Source: Vreelandella neptunia | Lineage (GTDB): Bacteria > Pseudomonadota > Gammaproteobacteria > Pseudomonadales > Halomonadaceae | Assembly: GCF_034479615.1 (NCBI RefSeq) | Contig: NZ_CP140255.1 | Span: forward strand, 4,030,001 to 4,094,000 | Reading direction: 5' to 3' | Length of the DNA: 64,000 bases | Shown here: piece by piece, positions 53,354-62,666 of the stretch | Layout of the letters: every line of letters begins with the position of its first letter | Numbering within the stretch: position 1 is the stretch's first letter | Notes under the pieces: generated by a model | What the model saw: only the letters and a program-made list of their open reading frames with translations | Databases searched by the model: none | Told to the model about the DNA's origin: nothing | Made by a program: the position numbers and the translations under genes

Positions 53354-53646
53354 CATCATTTTTACTACTAACACCTGCTATTGCATGGTTTCTATCGTTG
53401 GCTATTTTTTTAACAATCCTGAAAGCAGAGCACCCTATAGCTTATCGTAAACTTAACCTGATTGGTGCATTACTTAAAGGAAAAGAAGACGATGCGGCAA
53501 GTATATTGTCTTTCTTTTGGCATCAGAAACACCAACGTTTAGGCAGAAAAGTAGCGTTAGCAGGAAAGGTGTTAAATGTCATTTTTATCTTATGCGTCAT
53601 CGCTATGTTAGTGATTTTTTGGCTTGGTTGGGCAGGGCGCGTTTAA
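53350..53646 (+). CDS. Second small membrane protein behind CT1
   Basis: A 98-residue protein overlapping the previous gene by 4 bp (ATGA). It has hydrophobic helices at about residues 2-22 and 70-95 and a charged loop between (LLKGKEDDAASILSFFWHQK). No family recognised. It could be a second immunity subunit or the immunity of an earlier cassette. Confidence 0.6.
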   Translation: MTSFLLLTPAIAWFLSLAIFLTILKAEHPIAYRKLNLIGALLKGKEDDAASILSFFWHQKHQRLGRKVALAGKVLNVIFILCVIAMLVIFWLGWAGRV

Positions 53647-53764
53647 ACGTTGAATTCAGTGAATGAGTGCAACATAAACATTATTCCATTGATTATAAGC
53701 CAGGGAGGGCAAAGTCTTTCTTCCCTGGCGGTAGCGTTGCCGATAACAAGCCCCCTGGCATGCC

Positions 53765-54790
53765 TACGGCCACCTACACGGCCTAAGCGCCCCCGGCCTG
53801 GATATTGAGATCGCCCTGGAACCCGATGCCCTGCACCGGGAGACCCAGCGTCGCCTTAGCACCGGTGCCAATGCGCACAATCAACCGCTGGCGCTGGAGC
53901 GCGGGTATACGAACCTGGGCCAGCTAGACCACCTCACGCTACGCAGCCCGGACTCCACCAGCCAGCAGGACTACCAATACGACGCCCTGGGCAGAATGAG
54001 CTTCCGCAGCATCGAAGGCGACCAAGCCTCCAAAGTGATTGCTTACAGTTTTGATGCCGCCGGACGCTTGACCGGCAGCCAGCACGGCGATAATGCCCAC
54101 CGCTACTCTGTTGACGCGGCGGGTAATCGGCTAGAGCAGGGGGTAGACAAGCAGCAAGGACTGACTGATAACCGTCTCACTCAGCTCAACGGCACCCGCT
54201 ACCGCTATGATGGTACAGGCAACCTGGTCGAACGCCAACAGCCCAACGGCGAACGCCTAACCCTGGGCTACGACGGCGCCAATCGCTTAGTGCACCTGAT
54301 CTACGCCAGCGAGCTGGGGGCAACCCGCGAAGCCACTTACCGTTACGATGGTCTTGGCCGCCGCATCAGCAAAACCGTGCGCGATACCAACGGCACCACG
54401 GCCACCACCCACTACGGCTGGGACGGCGACCGCATCGTGCGCGAAGAGACCGACAATCAGCGCACCACGGTGGTCTACGAGCCGGGCAGTTTTGTGCCCA
54501 TGCTCAGAATTGATGATACCCAGCAAGGCCAGCTAGTCAGCGCTTACATCACCGACGCCCTGGGCACCCCCATGCAACTGGTCACCCCCAACGGCCATCC
54601 CCGCTGGCTCGCCGAACCCGACGACTGGGCGGCCGTCAAAAACCAACGCGCCGTGCGCAACGTCACCCAACCGATCCGGTTCCAGGGCCAATGGCACGAC
54701 GAAGAATCAGGTCTCTACTACAACCGCCACCGCTATTATGACCCGCAGCAGGGGCGGTATATTAGCCAGGATCCGATTGGACTGCGGGGT
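53765..54790 (+). repeat. Rhs core direct repeat, copy 2
   Basis: Homology to the vgrG-rhs gene begins abruptly at about 53765 (codons for YGHLHG) without a start codon and continues in frame to DPIGL near 54770. It marks the left boundary of the displaced tip cassette. An in-frame stop lies at 53744-53746. The preceding 53647-53764 holds only an 8-bp stem (GCCAGGGA 53699-53706 with 53722-53729). Confidence 0.85.
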
Positions 54791-55312
54791 GGTACTAACA
54801 TGTATCAATATGCGGTTGCTCCAAGCATCGAAGTAGACCCACAAGGGCTAAGTGGAGTCTATGGCCTGGGCAACGGACCTTATAGCCAATCCAACACTGT
54901 GAGTAGGGCTGCAGAAAATATTGTTATAACCGGCGAAGGAAATGCTTCTGCAGAAACATTCGGCGGTGTATTTGGCCAAACAGTGTCGACGGGCTTAAAG
55001 TTCGACAATGTTGGTAACGCTGCATGGGTAATGACTGAATGCCAACAGTATGGTCTAGGTATATTTAGAGGAGCAGGCGTTGGAGGAAATGCGAGTGTTG
55101 GCTCCGCTCCCCTTGAAGATGGTGTTTCAGAAACTTGGGGACCTTTTGTACGCGGTGCTGTTATTAAAGGAGGCGGTGCATCTATTGATGTTGGTGGAGG
55201 AGCTTTAGCTGGAGCGAGCGGCTGGCTTGGGCCTAGCTTAGGCCTAGCAGGTGGAATTCAGCACTGTAAAACAACAACTACAGTTTTAAGGAAAGGAGAT
55301 AGTGAGCAATAA
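53996..55312 (+). CDS. Displaced Rhs tip with second glycine-rich C-terminus (CT2)
   Basis: The first ATG gives 438 residues, but in-frame Rhs homology starts earlier, at about 53765, so this is an Rhs tip without its N-terminal part. Residues 1-285 are Rhs core with DPIGL at about 259 and VDPQGL at 280-285. Residues 286-438 are CT2: very Gly-rich with GxxxG-type runs (GAGVGGNASVG, GGGALAGASGWLG) and cysteines in TECQQ and QHCKT. CT2 differs from CT1 in sequence but resembles it in size and composition. Probably silent until recombined into the full gene. No known toxin motif seen. Confidence 0.8.
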   Translation: MSFRSIEGDQASKVIAYSFDAAGRLTGSQHGDNAHRYSVDAAGNRLEQGVDKQQGLTDNRLTQLNGTRYRYDGTGNLVERQQPNGERLTLGYDGANRLVHLIYASELGATREATYRYDGLGRRISKTVRDTNGTTATTHYGWDGDRIVREETDNQRTTVVYEPGSFVPMLRIDDTQQGQLVSAYITDALGTPMQLVTPNGHPRWLAEPDDWAAVKNQRAVRNVTQPIRFQGQWHDEESGLYYNRHRYYDPQQGRYISQDPIGLRGGTNMYQYAVAPSIEVDPQGLSGVYGLGNGPYSQSNTVSRAAENIVITGEGNASAETFGGVFGQTVSTGLKFDNVGNAAWVMTECQQYGLGIFRGAGVGGNASVGSAPLEDGVSETWGPFVRGAVIKGGGASIDVGGGALAGASGWLGPSLGLAGGIQHCKTTTTVLRKGDSEQ

Positions 55313-55562
55313 TATGAATTTAATCCATAAAGTACGACTTTCATCTTTTGTGATTTTTTTTGCGAGTGGCGCCATACTAGCGCTTGGATCTGATAATAGT
55401 TCCGTAGTGGAGAAGTGGGAGCTACTAATGTGGATATTAAGGATCTCCGGCGTAATAGCGATTGGCACCACATTCATACTTCTCATACAAGGCTTCGGTG
55501 ACTACCTAGATAAATATCAAAAAGGAAAAGACGTAAAAAGGGATAAAAAAAATCGCCGATAA
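55302..55562 (+). CDS. Small two-helix membrane protein, candidate immunity to CT2
   Basis: An 86-residue protein from a GTG overlapping the end of the CT2 gene (AAGGAG lies 3 bp upstream); an ATG at 55314 is an alternative. Two hydrophobic helices at about residues 14-30 and 42-66 and a basic tail (KYQKGKDVKRDKKNRR) are visible. It has the same place and topology as the small protein after CT1 but no evident sequence match. Immunity is inferred. Confidence 0.6.
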   Translation: MSNNMNLIHKVRLSSFVIFFASGAILALGSDNSSVVEKWELLMWILRISGVIAIGTTFILLIQGFGDYLDKYQKGKDVKRDKKNRR

Positions 55563-55691
55563 GTCGCTCCTGAGCCTACGCAATAGACAATAGCAGCACG
55601 TATCGCTGTAGCTTGTTCGTCAGGGAGAGCCGAGCCTTCCTTTCATATTACCAGACGACAATATACCTACAAGCCAACTCACCCTAGCACC

Positions 55692-56954
55692 ATGGCTCAC
55701 ACCATCGACCAAATACTCGCCGCCAACCGAGTAGCCGGTGACTTAGAGGCCTGCGACACTAGGGTTCGCTATGATCAAGCCCAGCGCTTAATTGGCGAAC
55801 ACCAGCGCCATGCGAGCCTAGCAGGTGAAAGTGGCTGGCAGTGGCAACATCAGCACACCCTCATCGCCAACGGCGCGCCCCAGGCCAGCCAGTTCGGCGA
55901 CCTACCCGCGCTTAACTGGCATACCTATGGCAGCGGCCACCTGCACGGCATGAGCGCCCCCGGCCTGGATCTTGAGATCGCCCTGGAACCCGATGCCCTG
56001 CACCGGGAAACCCAGCGCCGACTCAGCACCGGTGCCAATGCGCACAATCAACCGCTGGTGCTGGAGCGCGGGTATACGAACCTGGGCCAGCTGGATCACC
56101 TCACCCTACGCAGCCCGGACACCACCAGCCAGCAGAGCTACCAATACGACGCCCTGGGCCGTATGAGCTTCCGCAGCCTGCAAGGTGATCCGGCAGAAAA
56201 GGTGATCGCCTACAGTTACGACGCCGCCGGGCGCTTGATCGGCAGCCAGCATGGCGACCACGCCCACCGCTACTCTGTGGACGCGGCGAGTAATCGGCTA
56301 GAGCAGGGGGTAGACAAGCAGCAAGGACTGACTGATAACCGCCTCACTCAGCTCAACGGCACCCGCTACCGCTATGATGGTGCAGGCAACCTGGTCGAAC
56401 GCCAACAGCCCAACGGCGAACGCCTAACCCTGGGTTACGACGGTGCCAATCGCTTAGTGCACCTGATCCACGCCAGTGAGCTGGGGGCGACCCGCGAAGT
56501 CACCTACCGCTACGACGGCCTGGGAAGACGCATCAGCAAAACCGTGCGCCACCCCAACGGCACCACCGCCACCACCCACTACGGCTGGGACGGTGATCGC
56601 ATCGTGCGCGAGGAAACGGACAACCAGCGCACGACGGTGGTCTACGAGCCGGGCAGTTTTGTACCCATGCTACGTATTGATGATACTAAACAAGGCCAAG
56701 TGCTCAGCGCCTACATCACCGATGCACTGGGTACGCCCATGCAACTGGTCACCCCCAACGGCCAACCCCGCTGGCTCGCCGAACCGGACGACTGGGCGGC
56801 AGTCAAAAACCAACGCGCTGTGCGCAACCTCACCCAACCGATCCGGTTCCAAGGCCAATATGTATTCACTGCTATTATCCTGACCAACTTATATTCCAAT
56901 GCTTATCAACCAACTGTCAGCCCCCAAGCGGAATCAGTTGGGGATGCCCAATAG
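55692..56954 (+). pseudogene. Third Rhs copy, broken at both ends
   Basis: An open frame of 420 codons. The first about 25 codons (MAHTIDQILAANRVAGD) are unrelated to Rhs. Then Rhs core runs from about 55765 to 56858, where homology stops inside IRFQGQ, before the DPxGL motif. The last about 30 codons are unrelated, so no toxin domain remains. Shared variants with copy 2 (GVDKQQG) suggest these two copies come from one duplication. The 55563-55691 gap before it shows no gene. Confidence 0.8.
55765..56858 (+). repeat. Rhs core direct repeat, copy 3
   Basis: Near-identical to the vgrG-rhs core, starting at the codons for VRYDQAQRLIGE and breaking off abruptly after FQGQ. It is a possible recombination substrate with copies 1 and 2. 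Confidence 0.85.
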
Positions 56955-56972
56955 CGCCGCCAGCGTAATGGC

Positions 56973-57866
56973 CTAAAGCGCCACCAGCACCAGCCCCGCC
57001 AACATCACCAGCGTGCCGACGGCTTTTGCCCTGGATGCTGGCTCTTTCAGCCACAGCACACCCATTAGCACGCCGACTGGAATAGAGAGCTGGCGCAGCG
57101 CCACCACATAACTTACCTCGTCGGTAAGCGCCATGGCGATTAATACCAAGCCATAGGTGCAGGTCATCATCAGCCCGGTAACAACCAGCATGGTCAGCCC
57201 CTGCTGGCGAAGCGCAGGCAAGCGGCGTCGCTCTGCCGGTAGCAACGCCATTAGCGGTACTGACCAGGTTAGTGTCATCAGCGCTTGCAGCACCATAAAC
57301 ACCGCCCCGGCGGTTAACCCGCTGTGCCCTGCCCCCTGCATTAGCCCGAGGGCCTGCTTGTCGATCAGCGAATAGCCAACGGTGCCTGCTGCAGCTAGTA
57401 GCGCAAACCCCATGGCCGGGGTGAGATAGGTGGATATCCTGCGCGCCTGCGGATGGCTAAGCGGCAGGCAAAGCGCGCCTGCCACGACTAGCACCATGCC
57501 AAGGCCGTCCCAGCGATCCAGCACCCGACTACCCAACAGCACAATGGATACCAGCGGCACTAGCACTACCGGCAATGCCCGGGCGATTGGGTAGAGTACG
57601 CTAACGTCCCCTCTCGCATAGGCCCAGGCCAAGCCGCCCATGTAGAGCATTTGACACAGCCCAGAAAGCGCCAGCCAGCCCCAGAATGCACTTGGTAACG
57701 CAGTGAGCGACGGCCCAAACAACACCAGCGGCAGCATCACCGCCCCACCCGCGCCGTAAGCCAGGGTAAAAGAGGCTAACGACGGCGCATTGCGTTTGCC
57801 CAACACGTTCCATCCGGCGTGCATGCATACCGAGACTAACACCAGAGCAAGCGCGGCTGAACTCAA
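56973..57866 (-). CDS. EamA/DMT-family transporter
   Basis: A 297-residue inner-membrane protein with ten hydrophobic segments in two EamA repeats (SSAALALVLVSVCMHAGWNV opens the first; YLTPAMGFALLAAAGTVGYS opens the second). Family members export amino acids, purines or other metabolites. The only start fitting the family is TTG at 57866; no in-frame ATG exists just upstream. It lies 36 bp after the HAD phosphatase gene in the same direction. Substrate unknown. Confidence 0.8.
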   Translation of the reverse strand: MSSAALALVLVSVCMHAGWNVLGKRNAPSLASFTLAYGAGGAVMLPLVLFGPSLTALPSAFWGWLALSGLCQMLYMGGLAWAYARGDVSVLYPIARALPVVLVPLVSIVLLGSRVLDRWDGLGMVLVVAGALCLPLSHPQARRISTYLTPAMGFALLAAAGTVGYSLIDKQALGLMQGAGHSGLTAGAVFMVLQALMTLTWSVPLMALLPAERRRLPALRQQGLTMLVVTGLMMTCTYGLVLIAMALTDEVSYVVALRQLSIPVGVLMGVLWLKEPASRAKAVGTLVMLAGLVLVAL

Positions 57867-57902
57867 GGACGCTCTCTGTATTGAAGACGTGTATTGATGG
57901 CA

Positions 57903-58628
57903 TCAGACATGCGCCGATTTTCCTGGCAGAGCATTAGGCGACGAAGCGCTTGTGGGCGTCCGCCAGTCTAAGCGCCGCCAACCTTCAACGCTAGCCACCT
58001 CAGCGAGTACTGGATCGGGGTTGACCGCTACAGGGCAATCCACGTACTGCAGCAGCGGAAGGTCGTTGCGGGAGTCTGAGTAGAAAGTCGTGTGGCTGGG
58101 GATGACCTGCTGTTCGGCCAACCACTGTTTTAAGCGCAGCACCTTACCGCCGCGATAAGAAAAAATACCCTCGCTGCCACCGGTGTAGCGCGCGTCTTCA
58201 TTGATACCGTGTTCCACGCTCAACTCGACCGCCAGCACGTGCTCAATGCCTAGCGTGGTCGCTATCGGCTCGACCAGATGGCGTGACGAGGCAGAAATCA
58301 GTACCAGGGTATCGCCTGCCTGACGGTGCGCTTCCAGGCAGGCCCAGGCTTGTTCAAAAATACGCGGTTGCAGGTGTGTGGCCACAAAACGCTCGACCTC
58401 TTTTTGCACATCTTTCACCCGGCGCCCTCGCAGCGGCGCTAGGGTCATGGCCAAATACTCTTCAAGCTTTAGCTTCCCCGCGTGATAGGCCTGGTGCATT
58501 TGCTCCGCCCGCGCCATAAAGGCTTCGGCATCGCTGATCCAACCTTGCTCTATCATCCATAAATTCCAGCGGTCGCTGCAGTCTCCATCCAGGAGGGTAT
58601 CGTCAAGATCAAACAGGGCCAGGCGCAT
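57903..58628 (-). CDS. HAD-IB family hydrolase (phosphoserine-phosphatase-like)
   Basis: A 241-residue HAD phosphatase. Motif I is FDLDDTLLDGD (residues 6-16; nucleophile D7, acid D9). Motif II is LVLISASSRHLVEPIA. The motif III lysine is in YRGGKVLRLKQWL. Motif IV is FYSDSRNDLPLL. The helical cap is at about 18-90. Length and motifs fit the HAD-IB/SerB-like group that dephosphorylates small metabolites. AAGGAG precedes the ATG. Substrate unknown. Confidence 0.87.
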   Translation of the reverse strand: MRLALFDLDDTLLDGDCSDRWNLWMIEQGWISDAEAFMARAEQMHQAYHAGKLKLEEYLAMTLAPLRGRRVKDVQKEVERFVATHLQPRIFEQAWACLEAHRQAGDTLVLISASSRHLVEPIATTLGIEHVLAVELSVEHGINEDARYTGGSEGIFSYRGGKVLRLKQWLAEQQVIPSHTTFYSDSRNDLPLLQYVDCPVAVNPDPVLAEVASVEGWRRLDWRTPTSASSPNALPGKSAHV

Positions 58629-58707
58629 GGGGCACTCCTTTCATCGCGGGTTGGCGGCGCGTAGGGTATGCCAAAGGTGATGACAAGACGATGACGCTAA
58701 GTGAAGG

Positions 58708-61395
58708 CTACGTCGTCAACCACTGCGCCGCGAACTTATCCGCCGGTAGCGGGCGACCAAACCAGTACCCTTGCGCCTCATTGCACCCCATTTCAGCAAG
58801 TAAACTCGCTTGGTCGCGGGTTTCAACGCCTTCCGCCACGGTTTTCATCTCTAGCGCTTGCGCCATGGCAATGATGGTCTGAACGATGGTGCGGTCATGG
58901 TGGTTATCGAGCATCTCGCGCACAAAGGAGATATCAATTTTTAGTGCGTCGGCAGCGAAGCGCCGTAGGTAGGAAAGCGATGAATAGCCGGTGCCGAAAT
59001 CATCGATAGAGAGGGCATAGCCCGCTTGGCGCATGGTGTGGGTGATCTCAACGGCCTGATCCGGGTCGCGCATAAAATCACTTTCGGTGAGCTCCAGAGC
59101 GATAGCGCTCGGCGAAACGCCAGCGGTGAGTTGCCCGATGTGGCTGGTGAGTTCTGGGTCGGCAAACTGTTGTGCGGAAATATTGATCGATAGCCTCCCA
59201 GGCAGCCCGCCCTCAGGCTGTTCACGCCATGCCAGTAACTGCCTTGCCGACTCTTCCAGCACCCAGTCCCCCAGGGCACGTATCAAACCACGCTCTTCGG
59301 CCAGGGGAATAAACTCACCGGGGCTCACCCAGCCCCACTCGGCGTCGTGCCAGCGGCAAAGGGCTTCTGCGCCGGTCAGTTGACCGCTAGTAAGGTTTAC
59401 CTGGGGCTGAAAGTAGAGCTCTAATCGATGTTCAGTGATAGCAGCGCTGAGTCGCTCAGTCATCCTTTGGCGTCGCTGCAACGCGTGGCGCATCGTTTGA
59501 GTATAGGGGCAGATACTATTTTCACGCCGCTTGGCGTGATGGAGGGCAATGCTGGCAGCGTTAAAGAGTTCGCCTGCTTCGCTTACATCCTGTGGATAAT
59601 GAGCAAAACCGATACTAACATCGAGGTGAAAGACGCGGCGCTCCAGATGAAGTGGCGGTTTCACCGCTAATCGTAGCTGTTCCGCGAGGTCGCCTATGCC
59701 ACTGGGGGTGGTATCGGCTACCAGCAGGGCAAACTCATCTCCTGATAAACGTGCCAGGGAGCCGTATGAACGGCTGAGCTTCGCTAAGCGATCGGCCACT
59801 GTCACCAGCAGTTGATCGCCCACCTGGTGGCCATGCAGGTCATTGACCTCTTTAAAACGGCGGATATCCAGCAACAGCAGCGAAAGCCCGCTCCCTGCTT
59901 GGTGGGCTTCTTTCCACATCTCCGCTAACAACTCCATAAAACGGATACGGTTCGGTAACCCAGTGGTGCTGTCGGTATAGGCCAGTTGATGCATGTGACG
60001 ATGGTCGCGACGGCGTTCAAGCTCTGCCGCAGCACCGGTCGAAAGAATTTGCAGCACCGAAGTGGCAAACGCATTAGTGGTCAACGGCTGGCGATAAAAC
60101 ACCATCATCACGCCAATGGCTTCCCCATTGGCATTATCTAAACGCCGCCCAATCCATGCCTTTGTGGGTAACAGGGTGCCTGGCAATAGCAACGGTGGGC
60201 CATCATGCATAACCGCTTCACGCTCCAGCACTACCTGCTCGCTGGGCGAGCCTCTCAGCGCAAAGGTGTACGGTTCACGCTGAGCCCCGTCAACCACCAT
60301 GCTGACGGTGGTTGCCTTTCCATAGACGCTTTCATTGCCCTGGGGTGAGGTGTGCAGCAACGCAATAAAGCCTGCGTCGGCTTCCAGTACCTTGACCAAG
60401 GTAGCAATCAACTGCTGAAAATAACCATCCCCCACCTGGGTAGTCACCGTAGAAGCCACTTGAGCCACCGCGTTTTGCACCCGCTGCGACTCTTGCTGAT
60501 CGGTCATATCAGAGATAAAGCCTTCCAAGCATATGATATCGCCCGCCTCGTCCATGACGGCCTGACCCTGCTCCCACATCCAGCGGTAACCGCCGTCGCG
60601 ATGGCGCAGTTGGTAAATCACACGGTAAGGGCGCCTGTTGGCAATAGCCGACTGTACCTCATGGAAGACCTTGTCTTGATCATCAGGATGAATCAGTGCC
60701 GCGAAGCTGATTAGCCGATTACCCTGTAGCTCGTCAGGCCGATATCCGGTTAGCACCTCCGCACCCTGGCTAACCAACTGCATCGTCCAAGCGCGGTCAT
60801 TCAGACAGCGATAGGCCATTCCCGGCAGATGGTTGAGCAGCGTATCCAAACGGCGCTCGCTTTCCCGCGCGACCTCTTCGCTCTCTCTTAATGCCTGCTC
60901 CGCTTTTTGTCGGCTCAGCTCCGCCCCCGCCTGGGCGGCAGCGATGTGCAGTATTTCATTGGCTAACTCGCCCATCTGCATGGGGGAGTTTTTGAGCACA
61001 GCTAGCAGGCCTATCAGCGCGCCATCCGCCGCATAGAGCGCCCGCCCTAAGTAGCTTTCGGCTCCCAGCTCACACAGCAGTTTATCGTCAGGAAAGCGTG
61101 ACTGAACATCACGGGAATAAAGGCAGCACTCGCGCCCCAACGCGGTCTCGCAAGGGGTGCCGGCCAGCGAATAAGTAATGTTGCTGACTAATCCCCCATC
61201 TGACCAGACAGCCAACGTCTCAGCCCGATGCAATTGAGTAACATCGGCGACTAGCACATGATCGACGCCCAGTATTGTTGCCAGGCGTTCCACCAGCGTT
61301 GCATAAAAGCGGGGGCTCCCGCTGTTACCTACGCCTTCTGCCAACTGACGAAATATATCGGCCGCGTCGTTCTTTGTGTGCATGGTTGCACTCAC
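58708..61395 (-). CDS. GAF-PAS-GAF-GGDEF-EAL c-di-GMP signalling protein
   Basis: An 895-residue cytoplasmic sensor. It has a GAF-like domain at about 15-160, PAS with PAC at about 185-305 (LLNHLPGMAYRCLNDRAW, YQLRHRDGGYRWMWEQGQAV), a second GAF at about 315-450, GGDEF at about 455-620 and EAL at about 635-890. The GGDEF signature is SGDEF, so cyclase activity is uncertain. The EAL domain keeps GAEALCRW and DDFGTGYSSLSYL, so phosphodiesterase activity is likely. GTG at 61395 is the longest start; an ATG four codons later is equally possible. It is divergent from the HDOD gene. Confidence 0.88.
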   Translation of the reverse strand: MSATMHTKNDAADIFRQLAEGVGNSGSPRFYATLVERLATILGVDHVLVADVTQLHRAETLAVWSDGGLVSNITYSLAGTPCETALGRECCLYSRDVQSRFPDDKLLCELGAESYLGRALYAADGALIGLLAVLKNSPMQMGELANEILHIAAAQAGAELSRQKAEQALRESEEVARESERRLDTLLNHLPGMAYRCLNDRAWTMQLVSQGAEVLTGYRPDELQGNRLISFAALIHPDDQDKVFHEVQSAIANRRPYRVIYQLRHRDGGYRWMWEQGQAVMDEAGDIICLEGFISDMTDQQESQRVQNAVAQVASTVTTQVGDGYFQQLIATLVKVLEADAGFIALLHTSPQGNESVYGKATTVSMVVDGAQREPYTFALRGSPSEQVVLEREAVMHDGPPLLLPGTLLPTKAWIGRRLDNANGEAIGVMMVFYRQPLTTNAFATSVLQILSTGAAAELERRRDHRHMHQLAYTDSTTGLPNRIRFMELLAEMWKEAHQAGSGLSLLLLDIRRFKEVNDLHGHQVGDQLLVTVADRLAKLSRSYGSLARLSGDEFALLVADTTPSGIGDLAEQLRLAVKPPLHLERRVFHLDVSIGFAHYPQDVSEAGELFNAASIALHHAKRRENSICPYTQTMRHALQRRQRMTERLSAAITEHRLELYFQPQVNLTSGQLTGAEALCRWHDAEWGWVSPGEFIPLAEERGLIRALGDWVLEESARQLLAWREQPEGGLPGRLSINISAQQFADPELTSHIGQLTAGVSPSAIALELTESDFMRDPDQAVEITHTMRQAGYALSIDDFGTGYSSLSYLRRFAADALKIDISFVREMLDNHHDRTIVQTIIAMAQALEMKTVAEGVETRDQASLLAEMGCNEAQGYWFGRPLPADKFAAQWLTT

Positions 61396-61580
61396 TTTTT
61401 TTGATTCTTGAGCAGTTGGGGCGCCTGCTACTCACCTCAGAAAGTATATATAGCGACCTACAAAGCATAAACCGCTCTTTTCCAACTATAACAACGTCAA
61501 CACTAGCTGGGTATATGGTAAACTTAGGACATCACCTCATGATGGCTGGCAGCTACGCTACAAAGTGCGCAGGAGATAAC

Positions 61581-62663
61581 GTGACTAAAACATCGACAAA
61601 GGATGAAGCACTGTATGTAATGCTAACTGAAGCACTGCCTGGTTTTCTGATCAGCGATTTTCTAAAGTGCCAGCGGTTGCCTTCGCTTCCCTCAATCGCA
61701 TTACGCATCCTCAGGTTAACGCAATCTTCAAAAGCGACTATCAACGATGTTGCCGACACCATTGAACATGATCCAGCCTTAACCGCTCGGTTAATATCGC
61801 TCGCCAATAGCGTTCACCACACCCGCTCCGCCAATTCCACGCAAACGTGCCTTGAGGCGATCCAGCGTTTAGGGCTAGATGCCACATTGACCGTAGTGTT
61901 GAGCTTCAATCTTTTTCAGCACCCCATTAAGGGGCCACAGCATACGCATATTTGGCAGCGGTCTATTCTGTCTGCGCTGATAGCACGCCAGTTGGCTGAG
62001 CAAGCGTGCCCCAAACAGGCAGGTAATGCTTTTACGGCAGCACTGCTGCAGGATATTGGCATATTGGCCCTGAGTGCGACGTACCCTGAACAAGTAGACG
62101 AACTATATATCGATAGTGCTATTCCACATGCTCGTCTTATCGAGGAGGAGCAGCGTTACTTTGGTTGTGACCACACCATTATTGGGGCTTGGCTAGCCGC
62201 TAAATGGGGTATCCCATCGGCGATGGTTAACACCATACGCTTTAGCCATGCCGGTTATGCAAGCGATAGTTTGATGGAAACCTGCGTTCGCATATCCGGC
62301 CCCACGGCAGATGCCTGCTTATCAAGCGCACCAGAAGAGCAACTTGCCGCCCTGCTATACGATTTAAGCACGACCGCAGGTGTGCCCTCTTTCTCATTTA
62401 AAAGCGTTCTACAAGAAGTTCAGCCTAAAATGGAGTTGATCGCTAAAACGCTGATGATAGACACCCCCGCGACTATTGAACCCAAAGAGCTGCTGGAAAA
62501 TGCTCAGCAACTCTTGCTAAACCATACGCTTATACTCAATAGCCGTAGAGAAGCCCAACACAAAGCATTAACGATGTTGCGTAAAGGGTACAGTGACCCT
62601 GATGGATTCAACAAAGATATTTTTTTCAAAAAACTCAATAAACAATCCCGTACTCAGTCTTAA
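61581..62663 (+). CDS. HDOD-domain protein
   Basis: A 360-residue protein with an HDOD domain at about residues 25-225 (LPSLPSIALRILRLTQSSKA, DPALTARLISLANSV, IQRLGLDATLTVVLSFNLFQ, AALLQDIGILALSATYP). HDOD domains are catalytically silent relatives of HD/HD-GYP domains and act in signalling or stress responses. GTG at 61581 is chosen since AGGAG lies 5 bp before it; the frame continues upstream without a site. It faces the GGDEF/EAL gene, so joint signalling is possible. Confidence 0.82.
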   Translation: MTKTSTKDEALYVMLTEALPGFLISDFLKCQRLPSLPSIALRILRLTQSSKATINDVADTIEHDPALTARLISLANSVHHTRSANSTQTCLEAIQRLGLDATLTVVLSFNLFQHPIKGPQHTHIWQRSILSALIARQLAEQACPKQAGNAFTAALLQDIGILALSATYPEQVDELYIDSAIPHARLIEEEQRYFGCDHTIIGAWLAAKWGIPSAMVNTIRFSHAGYASDSLMETCVRISGPTADACLSSAPEEQLAALLYDLSTTAGVPSFSFKSVLQEVQPKMELIAKTLMIDTPATIEPKELLENAQQLLLNHTLILNSRREAQHKALTMLRKGYSDPDGFNKDIFFKKLNKQSRTQS

Positions 62664-62666
62664 ATT

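Noticed and set aside
53123..53646. Small genes after the Rhs tip as non-coding filler
   Set aside because: Both keep clear hydrophobic helices, a good start signal and 4-bp overlaps with neighbours, so they are treated as real genes.
47289..56954. Insertion sequence or prophage as explanation for the repeats
   Set aside because: No transposase, integrase, terminal inverted repeats or phage structural gene was found; the repeats are Rhs core sequence.
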